Made by a program: the position numbers and the translations under genes. Positions 35,820 through 43,860 of a stretch of DNA of 64,000 nt are shown here, one piece after another (the first letter of the stretch is position 1; each line of letters begins with the position of its first letter). This DNA is from SIG565 sp045594065. Its GTDB lineage: Bacteria > Bacillota > Clostridia > Oscillospirales > Acutalibacteraceae. The notes beneath the pieces were generated by a model, which saw only the letters and a list, made by a program, of their open reading frames with translations, did not search any database and was not told where the DNA came from. The stretch covers positions 30,743 to 94,742 of the forward strand of contig JAZNXU010000004.1 of the NCBI GenBank assembly GCA_045594065.1, given 5' to 3'.

Positions 35820-38210
35820 ATGAAAATTTCATTAAATCAGTTAAAAGAATATGTAGAAATAAATGTTCCTGTCGAGGAGCTTTGCGATAAAATGGTTATG
35901 GCAGGCTTCGAGGTAGAGTCTATTGAAAACACGGGCGACAAAATTAAAAATGTTGTTGTAGCCGAGATTAAAGAGCTTGCCCCCCACGAAAACAGCGACC
36001 ATTTGCAGATTTGCCAAATGGATATTGGCACAGGTGAGCTTGTTCAAATTGTAACGGGTGCTCAGAATATCAAGGTGGGCGACAAGGTTCCCGCCGCCTT
36101 AGACGATAGCTATTTGCCTAACGGAATGCACATTAAGGCAGGCAAGCTTCGCGGTGTTGACTCTAACGGAATGCTCTGCTCGGGTGAAGAACTTTGCCTT
36201 AGCGAGGAAGAGTATGAGGGTGCCTCGGTTTACGGCATTCTTATTTTAAAGCCCGATACAGTAGTCGGCACCGATATGCGTGATGTGCTCGGTCTTAACG
36301 ATTATATAATCGACTTCAAAATTACCGCCAACCGCCCCGACTGCAACTGCTTTTTGGGCGTTGCTAAGGAAATCGGAGTAGTGCTTGGCACTCAGTTTAA
36401 AGCCCCCGTTCCAACCTATAAAACAGTTGGTGGTGACATTAATGACTATATTAAAATTGATGTTGAAAACTATGAGCTTTGCCCGCGCTATATAGGTAGA
36501 GTTGTTAAAAATCTTCGCATTGCTCCATCTCCGGATTGGATGCAAAAGGCAATTATAGCCTCGGGTATGCGCCCTATTAACAACATTGTTGATATTACCA
36601 ACTTTGTAATGCTTGAAACCGGCAACCCGATGCACGCCTTTAATTATAATGAGCTTCGCGGCAAGCACATTATTGTTCGTAATGCAAAAGAGGGTGAAAA
36701 GATAACCACCCTCGACGGTAAGGATTATAACCTTAATCCGGATATGCTTGTAATTGCCGATGGCGAAGTGCCCTCCTGCCTTGCGGGTATTATGGGTGGT
36801 CTTGAGAGTGAGATTACCGATACCACCGCCGATTTATTCCTTGAGTCGGCTAAATTTAAGCGTGATAATATCCGCCATACAGGTCGTGCACTCGGTATTC
36901 GTACCGAGGCAAGCGGCAGGTTTGAAAAGGGTATTGATATAATAAACACCAAGTATGCTATGGAGCGCGCATTGCAGCTTATTTACGAGCTCGATGCCGG
37001 TGATATTATCGAGGGCGTAATCGACCGCCACGAGCTCCTCCCTGAGCCGCGCGTTATAAAAACCACTACCGACAGTATTTTAGAGCTGCTCGGCGTAGAT
37101 GTTCCGAGTGATAAAATTGTTACAATTCTTAACAGTCTCGGCATAAAAACCGAAATTGACGGAAATAATTTAACCTGCACCGTACCGTCAATTCGTGATG
37201 ATATTGAGGGTAGAGCAGACCTCGCCGAAGAGGTTATGCGTATTTACGGATATGACCATATTGTCGGCACTAAAATGCGCGGCGATGTTGTTCGCGGCAG
37301 AAAGCTGCCCGAGCGCATTAAGACCGATGCTATAAAGAAATACCTCTGCAGTATCGGTGCCTATGAAATTGCGACCTATTCATTTATTGCCTCAAAGGCA
37401 ATTGATACCCTGCGATTAGCCGATAACGATGAAAGACGCAACGCTGTTAAGCTTTTAAACCCCTTAGGGGACGAGTATTCTACAATGCGTACACAACTAA
37501 TCACAAGTATGCTTACTGTAATGGCAACCAACATTAATCGCAAGATTGACAGCGCAAGATTTTTCGAAACAAGCAAGCGTTTTGTACCGAAAGCTCTGCC
37601 CGTAACCGAGCAGCCCGATGAAATTCCGACACTTTCTTTAGGCTTCTACGGTAAGAATGAAGACTTCTTTACAATTAAGGGCGCTGTTGAAGAAATCTTT
37701 GCTATTTTCGGCGCACATACCGAGGTTAAGTGTTCTAACGAGCCTTATCTGCATCCGGGTCGTCAGGCAGAAATGCTGGCAAACAATGTTCCCGCCGCCG
37801 TTTTCGGTGAGGTTCACCCGTCGGTTGCCGCCGATTACGATATCGACTGCCGCGTTTATGTAGCCGAAATTAAGCTTGATGTTCTTTTTGCTATTAATAA
37901 GCGTAAAACGGTTTACAAGCCGCTGCCGAAGTTCCCCGCAGTTGAGCGTGACTTTGCTTTGCTTTGCGATATCGACCTGCCTATTGGTACACTCGAAAAG
38001 GCAATAGCCTCGGGCGCTTCAAGATTGCTTGAGAAAATCGAGCTTTTCGATGTTTACACAGGCTCGCAAATCCCCGAGGGTAAGAAGAGTGTTGCTTTCA
38101 GTGTATCGCTTAGAAGTGCCGAATCTACACTCAGTGACGAGGAAATTGATGCTGTTACTGCAAAAATAATGGCAAAACTTGAAAAAACAGGTGCAGAACT
38201 TAGAAAATAG
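35820..38210 (+). CDS. pheT: Phenylalanyl-tRNA synthetase beta subunit
   Basis: 796 residues with the full bacterial domain order: N-terminal domain, OB-fold EMAP-like tRNA-binding domain (about 40-150), B3/B4 editing domain (about 210-390), B5, a class II-like core, and a C-terminal anticodon-binding FDX domain (about 700-796). It starts 17 bases after pheS behind AAAGGGGAG. Confidence 0.97.
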   Translation: MKISLNQLKEYVEINVPVEELCDKMVMAGFEVESIENTGDKIKNVVVAEIKELAPHENSDHLQICQMDIGTGELVQIVTGAQNIKVGDKVPAALDDSYLPNGMHIKAGKLRGVDSNGMLCSGEELCLSEEEYEGASVYGILILKPDTVVGTDMRDVLGLNDYIIDFKITANRPDCNCFLGVAKEIGVVLGTQFKAPVPTYKTVGGDINDYIKIDVENYELCPRYIGRVVKNLRIAPSPDWMQKAIIASGMRPINNIVDITNFVMLETGNPMHAFNYNELRGKHIIVRNAKEGEKITTLDGKDYNLNPDMLVIADGEVPSCLAGIMGGLESEITDTTADLFLESAKFKRDNIRHTGRALGIRTEASGRFEKGIDIINTKYAMERALQLIYELDAGDIIEGVIDRHELLPEPRVIKTTTDSILELLGVDVPSDKIVTILNSLGIKTEIDGNNLTCTVPSIRDDIEGRADLAEEVMRIYGYDHIVGTKMRGDVVRGRKLPERIKTDAIKKYLCSIGAYEIATYSFIASKAIDTLRLADNDERRNAVKLLNPLGDEYSTMRTQLITSMLTVMATNINRKIDSARFFETSKRFVPKALPVTEQPDEIPTLSLGFYGKNEDFFTIKGAVEEIFAIFGAHTEVKCSNEPYLHPGRQAEMLANNVPAAVFGEVHPSVAADYDIDCRVYVAEIKLDVLFAINKRKTVYKPLPKFPAVERDFALLCDIDLPIGTLEKAIASGASRLLEKIELFDVYTGSQIPEGKKSVAFSVSLRSAESTLSDEEIDAVTAKIMAKLEKTGAELRK

Positions 38211-38264
38211 GCTTGTATTATTTAAAAGTTTAATATAAAATAATAATAAAGAGAGGTGCCCTAT

Positions 38265-38510
38265 ATGAATGATAAAACTATGACCTTTTCGCTCGGTAAC
38301 GAGCAGGAGCAGGAAATTCGCCGAATTCTTCTGGCAGTGTACGATGCACTAAAGGAAAAAGGCTATAATCCTATTAATCAGATTGTGGGTTACATTTTGT
38401 CGGAGGACCCGACCTATATCACAACCCATAACAATGCTCGCAGTCTTATCCGTAGGGTAGATCGCGATACATTGCTTCAGATTTTGGTTAAATACTATTT
38501 GACCGCATAA
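38265..38510 (+). CDS. IreB/UPF0297 family regulatory protein
   Basis: An 81-residue cytoplasmic protein matching the IreB (UPF0297) family closely (EIRRILLAVYDALKEKGYNP, then INQIVGYILSEDPTYIT). In Enterococcus, IreB is a small phosphoprotein substrate of the PASTA kinase IreK. Usually ruvX-like and yrzB-like genes follow; here a hydrolase gene does instead. A PASTA pseudokinase is encoded 5 kb upstream. ATG 38265 is behind GAGAGGTG. Confidence 0.9.
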   Translation: MNDKTMTFSLGNEQEQEIRRILLAVYDALKEKGYNPINQIVGYILSEDPTYITTHNNARSLIRRVDRDTLLQILVKYYLTA

Positions 38511-38523
38511 AACGGGTGACTTT

Positions 38524-39171
38524 ATGGAAATTAAAGGTAAGATTATTAGCTTTATTGGTGACAGTATAACTGAGGGTGTTGGAGCAACTTCTAACGAAAC
38601 CCGTTATACTAACCTGATTGCTAAAAAATACGGTGCCGAAAAAATGAATAATTACGGCATCAGCGGCACGCGCATAGCACGCCAGCAGAATACTCCAACC
38701 GAGTGGAGAGCAAGCTTTGATATCGATTTTTGTATGCGTGCACCGTTAATCGATAAAAAATCGGATATTATTGTTGTTTTCGGCGGTACTAACGATTACG
38801 GTCACGGGGACGCACCCATAGGAACAATGGACGACCGCACTCCCGATACCTTTTATGGCGCGTGTCACTGCCTTATGCACACTTTGGTTAATGATTTTCC
38901 GTCAGCTAAGACGGTTATCTGCACTCCGCTACATAGGGAAACTGAAAACGAGCCCTGTTCAAGGGGGCTTGTGCTTCTCGATTTTGTAAACATTATAAAA
39001 GAGGTTGCAGAGTTTTATTCACTTCCTGTGTGCGATTTGTGGAGCATTTCGGGTATTGTTCCAGCTGACCCGCAAAACAAACGTGAGTTTTGCCCCGACG
39101 GCTTGCATCCTAACGATGCAGGTCATATGCTCATTGCTGAAAAAATTTCCAATTTCATCTCAGAACTATAA
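38524..39171 (+). CDS. SGNH/GDSL-type hydrolase
   Basis: A 215-residue esterase or lipase-fold enzyme. Block I GDSITEGVG (nucleophile Ser), block II Gly in NNYGISGTRIA, block III GGTNDYG and block V DGLHPNDAGH (catalytic Asp and His) are all present. No signal peptide, so it is cytoplasmic. It begins 13 bases after ireB and precedes a deacetylase and a rhamnosidase, suggesting it removes acyl groups from an imported glycan. Confidence 0.87.
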   Translation: MEIKGKIISFIGDSITEGVGATSNETRYTNLIAKKYGAEKMNNYGISGTRIARQQNTPTEWRASFDIDFCMRAPLIDKKSDIIVVFGGTNDYGHGDAPIGTMDDRTPDTFYGACHCLMHTLVNDFPSAKTVICTPLHRETENEPCSRGLVLLDFVNIIKEVAEFYSLPVCDLWSISGIVPADPQNKREFCPDGLHPNDAGHMLIAEKISNFISEL

Positions 39172-39177
39172 TTTTAA

Positions 39178-39205
39178 AGCCTGAGTGTTTTGCTCGGGCT
39201 TTCGT
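39178..39205 (+). terminator. Weak intercistronic hairpin
   Basis: An 8-bp stem AGCCTGAG / CTCGGGCT (one G-T pair) and a short TTTCGT tail lie between the hydrolase and deacetylase genes. It may only partly stop transcription. Confidence 0.45.
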
Positions 39206-39223
39206 AGCATAAGGGAGAAAATT

Positions 39224-40009
39224 ATGATAACATTCAACTGCTTCCCAAACGGCGCACATGGCTGTGTTACATTCAGCTTTGATGATGGCGCTAGGGAGGA
39301 TATCCGCTTATCAGAGCTTTTTAATAAATACGGTCTTAAATGCACATTCAATCTTTCAGACTGTATGATTCGCATAAACGGCGAAGAATTTGAAAATACA
39401 TATAAGGGTCACGAAATTGCCTGCCACGGCGCGCAGCATCAGAAGATAAATCTTATAAGTGATGTAGCCATAATTGAGGAAATGATGACCAATCGCAAAA
39501 CTCTCGAGACTTTAACGGAATATCCCGTTGTCGGTCACGCCTATGCGGGCGGCTACCACGATGACCGCTCTATTGAAGCTTTGAAAAGGTGTGGCATTGT
39601 GTATGCCAGAACCACACTGAACACGAACCGTTTTGATATACCTAAAGATTTTCTTCATTGGCACCCCACCTGCCATCAGAAAAAAGCAGGGGAGTTTGCC
39701 GAAAAGTTCATAGAAAGAGTGGAAAAAGCCGATTACCCATCGTTGCTTTATATATGGGGTCACTCATTCGAATTTAAAACCGAAGAGGATTGGCAGGTAT
39801 TTGAAAACGCGTGTAAAATGCTATCAAACAATCAAAAGATATGGTACGCTACTAATATTGAGGTTTATAATTACGTAGAAGCCTTAAAAAGAGTTCGCGT
39901 GTCGGCTGATGACAGCATTATTTATAACCCAAGCAGTATCGATGTTTGGGTGACCGCAAACAAGCAAATAGTTAAAATTCCTGCAGGAAAGAAAATTAAG
40001 GTGATATAA
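39224..40009 (+). CDS. Polysaccharide deacetylase-like protein (NodB fold)
   Basis: A 261-residue carbohydrate esterase family 4-like protein without a signal peptide. Motif 1 is FSFDDG (catalytic base and metal Asp), motif 2 HEIACHGAQH (metal histidines), and WGHSFEF near residue 184 is the third. It is the intact paralogue of the frameshifted gene at 58239-59095. The start is ATG 39224 behind AAGGGAG. The next gene starts directly after its stop, so the two are coupled. Confidence 0.85.
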   Translation: MITFNCFPNGAHGCVTFSFDDGAREDIRLSELFNKYGLKCTFNLSDCMIRINGEEFENTYKGHEIACHGAQHQKINLISDVAIIEEMMTNRKTLETLTEYPVVGHAYAGGYHDDRSIEALKRCGIVYARTTLNTNRFDIPKDFLHWHPTCHQKKAGEFAEKFIERVEKADYPSLLYIWGHSFEFKTEEDWQVFENACKMLSNNQKIWYATNIEVYNYVEALKRVRVSADDSIIYNPSSIDVWVTANKQIVKIPAGKKIKVI

Positions 40010-42097
40010 ATGTTTGAAAAATCAATTTGGATATGGGAAAACAGCAACCCTCAGCCTGATGAATACACCGAATATAAGGTGGAGTTATTTAAAAAGTCGG
40101 GTAAAAAATATGAGATGAGCATATCTGCTCACAGTAACTATGCCGTAACGAGAAACGGCGAGATTGTATTTTTCGGGCAGTATAGCGACTATCCCGAAAA
40201 TAAATCTTACGATACCGTTGATATTACAGATAATCTCGCTGACGGTGCAAATGAACTAATAATTTATGTTTATTACCATGGTATGGAATTGCCTGTTTGT
40301 CCCTTAGATGATGCAGGCGTAATTTTCGAAATTACCGAGGATGGCGAGATTATAGCGGCATCGGATGAAAACACTCTGTCGCGCCTTTCAAATAATTACG
40401 AATCGCATAATTGCGATCCGCTAAGCGTCTTTTTAGGCTATAAAACCTTTTATAACCTGCGTGGCAACGGCTTCGAATTTACAAAAAGTGTAGCAAGTAA
40501 AAAGCCTACACGTCAGATGTTCCCGCGCCCGATTGAGCGCTTAGTGCTGGGCGAGCGCGTTAATACCACCGTTAAAAGCTACGGCTCGTTCCTATTAGGC
40601 GAAGGCGAGAGGATTTGCGAAAAGGTAAGAAACGCCAATGTAACATATGCTTCTCTTTATAAGGGCGAATTAACATCAACCGCAAAAGAATACGGCGTTT
40701 ACATTATAAGTGAATTAGAACGCGGCGACGCAGGCTTTATAGATATTGAGCTTGAATTACAAGAGGATTGCGATATTTATCTTACTTACGATGAATATCT
40801 TGAATGCGAGTTTACTCGTGTTCGTCCGGACCGCGATTATAATGTGGTTATTCACGGCAAAAAGGGTAAAAACAAATATACCGAGCTTTTCAGAAGAGCA
40901 GGCTGTAAATTTGTTCAGCTGTTTATTAACTCAACCTATGCCAAGATAAACTATGTGGGTCTTCGCCCCACCGATTATCCTTTCAATTTCAAAACTTACG
41001 ATTTCGGCGATGAGCTTAGAAACGAGATTTACAAGGTGGCAATTAACACAATGCGCTGCTGCACACACGAGCATTATGAGGATTGCCCCATGCGTGAGCA
41101 GGCGCTCTATACGCTCGACAGCCGCAACGAAATGCTCTTTACATATATGTCAACGGGCGACTTTAAGTTCGCACGTGGTTGCCTTTCCTTAATCAAAGAT
41201 GGTATTCACGACCGTGTAGGACTTCTGCGTCTTACATATCCGTCACATCACTGGATTTGTATTCCGTCATATTCACTGGTATATTTCTTACAGCTTAAGG
41301 AATATATTCAGTATAGCGGCGATTTAACTATGGCTGAAGAAGCCTTTGAAACACTTGAAAAATTAGAAAAGCGCTTTGCGGGTAAAATGGATAACCGAGG
41401 TGTAATCTCTAATTTTACTGATGAGTTTGTGGGGGATACCTCAGTTCGCCTTTGGGATTTCTATGCGTGGACAGTTTCAATGAAAGACGACCCGCATATG
41501 TTTGATTTCGACGCACCCTTAAATGCTTGGTATTCAATAGCACTTGATAGCTACGCTTTCATTCTTGATGCTTTGGGTAAAAAAGATAAGGCAGCAGAAA
41601 TGCGAGCCAAGCGTGATAGGCTCAACAAAGCGATAGTTGAAGTTTTCTTTGTGCCCGATAAAAAGATTTTCAAGTCTTATGAAATTAAACATCAGAATAT
41701 CTTTAGCCTTAATGTTCAAGCACTGTGTGAATATTGCGGCGCGGCAGATTTAATTGACGATAGCAATATTATTCGTATTTTAGAAGAAAATTCGGGCGAT
41801 TTTCTGAATATCGAGCTTGAACCTGCCGACTTTTTCGCTGACCCGTTCCGATACGATGTATTACTTAAAAAAGATAGGGAAAAGTATAAAGAGCTAGTAC
41901 TTGCCGATATTGATCGTAATTACGGCTTTATGCTGGGTGCGGGCGCCACAACATTCTGGGAGTATAACTTCCTTATAGATGAAGTGAGAAGAAAGGAACC
42001 AAAATCCAACAAGAGTCTTTGTCACGCCTACGCCACCGCACCGCTTTATTATTACCGCAACCTTATTTTAGGGGAAACCCTTGAAAACAAATTATAA
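40010..42097 (+). CDS. Alpha-L-rhamnosidase-like glycoside hydrolase (GH78 type)
   Basis: A 695-residue cytoplasmic glycosidase. Beta-sandwich domains (about 1-320) precede an (alpha/alpha)6 barrel starting at YEDCPMREQALYTLDSRNE (about 350-370) and ending in SLCHAYATAPLYYYRNLILG, both typical of GH78. It would cut terminal rhamnose or a related sugar from small imported glycans after the two neighbouring esterases. Substrate and exact family need a search. Confidence 0.8.
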   Translation: MFEKSIWIWENSNPQPDEYTEYKVELFKKSGKKYEMSISAHSNYAVTRNGEIVFFGQYSDYPENKSYDTVDITDNLADGANELIIYVYYHGMELPVCPLDDAGVIFEITEDGEIIAASDENTLSRLSNNYESHNCDPLSVFLGYKTFYNLRGNGFEFTKSVASKKPTRQMFPRPIERLVLGERVNTTVKSYGSFLLGEGERICEKVRNANVTYASLYKGELTSTAKEYGVYIISELERGDAGFIDIELELQEDCDIYLTYDEYLECEFTRVRPDRDYNVVIHGKKGKNKYTELFRRAGCKFVQLFINSTYAKINYVGLRPTDYPFNFKTYDFGDELRNEIYKVAINTMRCCTHEHYEDCPMREQALYTLDSRNEMLFTYMSTGDFKFARGCLSLIKDGIHDRVGLLRLTYPSHHWICIPSYSLVYFLQLKEYIQYSGDLTMAEEAFETLEKLEKRFAGKMDNRGVISNFTDEFVGDTSVRLWDFYAWTVSMKDDPHMFDFDAPLNAWYSIALDSYAFILDALGKKDKAAEMRAKRDRLNKAIVEVFFVPDKKIFKSYEIKHQNIFSLNVQALCEYCGAADLIDDSNIIRILEENSGDFLNIELEPADFFADPFRYDVLLKKDREKYKELVLADIDRNYGFMLGAGATTFWEYNFLIDEVRRKEPKSNKSLCHAYATAPLYYYRNLILGETLENKL

Positions 42098-42115
42098 GGT
42101 ATAGGAGGATTATTT

Positions 42116-43063
42116 ATGGAATATGTGATAATAGCTTTAGTTGTTTTACTAATCATTTTGCTGGCGCGTTGCCTTTGCATCGTACCGCAGGCACATCAGT
42201 ATGTTATTGAATTTCTCGGTAAATACGAGAAAACTTGGGATGCAGGTCTTCACTTTAAAATTCCGATTTTAGAGAAAATCGCCAAGAAAATAACCTTAAA
42301 AGAGCAGGTTATCGATTCACCGCCACAGCCTGTTATCACTAAGGATAATGTTACAATGCAGATTGATACCGTTGTATTTTTCCGCATATTCGATGCGCAT
42401 ATGTATACCTACGGCGTTGTAAACCCTATAAGCGCGCTGGAGAATTTAACTGCTACCACTCTTCGTAATATCGTTGGTGAATTAGAGCTTGACGGCACCC
42501 TTACCTCGCGCGATACCATTAACGGTAAGATGACCGAGATTCTCGATGAAGCCACCGACCAATGGGGTATTAAGGTTAGCCGCGTTGAGCTTAAAAATAT
42601 CATTCCGCCCTCTGAAATTCAGTCGGCAATGGAAAAGCAGATGAAAGCCGAGCGCGACCGCCGCGAAACACTGCTTCAGGCTGAGGGACACAAGGCTGCC
42701 GCTATTACCCGCGCTGAGGGTGATAAGCAAGCTATGATACTTGAGGCTGAGGGTGAAAGAGATGCTCGCATTGCTCGCGCCGAGGGTGAGGCAAAAGCAA
42801 TATTGCTTGCTAAACAGGCAGAGGCCGACGGATTAAAGGCATTAAAAGAGGCTGGCGCAGATTATGCCGTATTACAGCTTAAAAAATACGAAGCACTTGT
42901 TAATATGTCTAACGGCACCGCCGCTAAGCTCATTGTTCCTACCGAGGTTGTCAATACCGTAACAGATGATGCTATGTTTACCGAAACTACAGGTATCGGT
43001 GATAATGTTGTTGAGAGCTTAAAGAAAAAAGCTGTTAAAAAAGCCGACCCCTGCTGTGACTGA
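42116..43063 (+). CDS. SPFH/Band 7 (stomatin-like) membrane protein
   Basis: 315 residues: one N-terminal membrane helix (about 2-22), an SPFH domain (about 25-190) with KEQVIDSPPQPVITKDNV, then a long Ala/Glu/Arg-rich coiled coil (about 190-260) and a short tail ending in CC. It resembles QmcA/YbbK-type proteins that form membrane cages near proteases. No NfeD partner gene is adjacent. Strong GGAGG before ATG; 18 bases from the rhamnosidase, so probably co-transcribed. Confidence 0.9.
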   Translation: MEYVIIALVVLLIILLARCLCIVPQAHQYVIEFLGKYEKTWDAGLHFKIPILEKIAKKITLKEQVIDSPPQPVITKDNVTMQIDTVVFFRIFDAHMYTYGVVNPISALENLTATTLRNIVGELELDGTLTSRDTINGKMTEILDEATDQWGIKVSRVELKNIIPPSEIQSAMEKQMKAERDRRETLLQAEGHKAAAITRAEGDKQAMILEAEGERDARIARAEGEAKAILLAKQAEADGLKALKEAGADYAVLQLKKYEALVNMSNGTAAKLIVPTEVVNTVTDDAMFTETTGIGDNVVESLKKKAVKKADPCCD

Positions 43064-43078
43064 TAGTTAGTAAAACTA

Positions 43079-43112
43079 ACCCCTATGTGAATTTTCACAT
43101 AGGGGTAATTTA
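43079..43112 (+). terminator. Terminator after the SPFH gene
   Basis: A 13-bp stem ACCCCTATGTGAA / TTCACATAGGGGT follows the stop, with AATTTACT after it. The T-run is weak, but the stem is strong. Confidence 0.7.
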
Positions 43113-43165
43113 CTGCATAAAAAAGGTAGTTTATGCCCAAAATAATGCGGAATAGGGGGCTTACT

Positions 43166-43783
43166 GTGAAAAAGAAATTTTCGGTTTATTTAAAGGTGCT
43201 TTTAACCTGTGTGTGTTTGGCGGTTGTGTTATTTGGAGTGTTTGGCATTTCGGTGGGAATAAGCATTTCACCTACCAATGAAGCGCCGCAAAATATTCCG
43301 TATTACAACTCTGAGGCGCCTGAGGAGTACGGGTTGCTTGTAAATTTCGATTTGGGTAGCAGCGTGTTTTTCGGCTTCGATTTAAATGCTGAAAAGACCT
43401 CAGTTATCTTACTGCCCAATGCAGCTACTGTAAATGATGTTATGGCTTTCGGGTACGAGGTTAATGATGTGTCAAACGCTTCATATGATTTTTTAGCCAA
43501 GCTTATCGACCGCTTCGGGGGAATTGAGCTTAACAGTCTTACCGACGGCAGGCTAAAGTACACGGGTGTTCAAATAACGGAAATGCTGTCACAGACCAAT
43601 GATGCTGAGTTCAGATGCAGAGTTATTGAGCGGCTTTTTGAGAATATAAAGCAGCAGGGGATAAATAGTGACGATATGCTTTTTCTTATTGAAAACACCG
43701 AAACAACCCTTAACTATCCAAACTCGTATTATTTGCCCGAAACGGTAGAAAAGGCTATAAATAATATAATATTTATAAATTAA
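43166..43783 (+). CDS. Small LCP-like (LytR-CpsA-Psr) exported protein, reduced
   Basis: About 205 residues with an N-terminal membrane anchor (about 8-30). The stretch FLAKLIDRFGGIELN...LKYTGVQITEML...RCRVIERLF follows the order of LCP phosphotransferases (core helix, GG turn, R-rich segment), but it is shorter and the conserved Arg/Asp catalytic pattern is not clear. A GTG at 43166, seven bases after AGGGGG, is my preferred start; an ATG at 43133 is possible. It may be an inactive paralogue. Moderate certainty of family. Confidence 0.6.
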   Translation: MKKKFSVYLKVLLTCVCLAVVLFGVFGISVGISISPTNEAPQNIPYYNSEAPEEYGLLVNFDLGSSVFFGFDLNAEKTSVILLPNAATVNDVMAFGYEVNDVSNASYDFLAKLIDRFGGIELNSLTDGRLKYTGVQITEMLSQTNDAEFRCRVIERLFENIKQQGINSDDMLFLIENTETTLNYPNSYYLPETVEKAINNIIFIN

Positions 43784-43798
43784 CTAATAAAGCTATAG

Positions 43799-43828
43799 TT
43801 GACTTTTTAGGGGTGTAGGGTTTATACT
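43799..43828 (+). promoter_or_regulatory. glnN promoter
   Basis: TTGACT (43799-43804), an 18-base spacer and TATACT (43823-43828), 32 bases before the glnN start. Confidence 0.7.
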
Positions 43829-43860
43829 ATAACTGTATATAAATTATTTTGGAGGATGCT

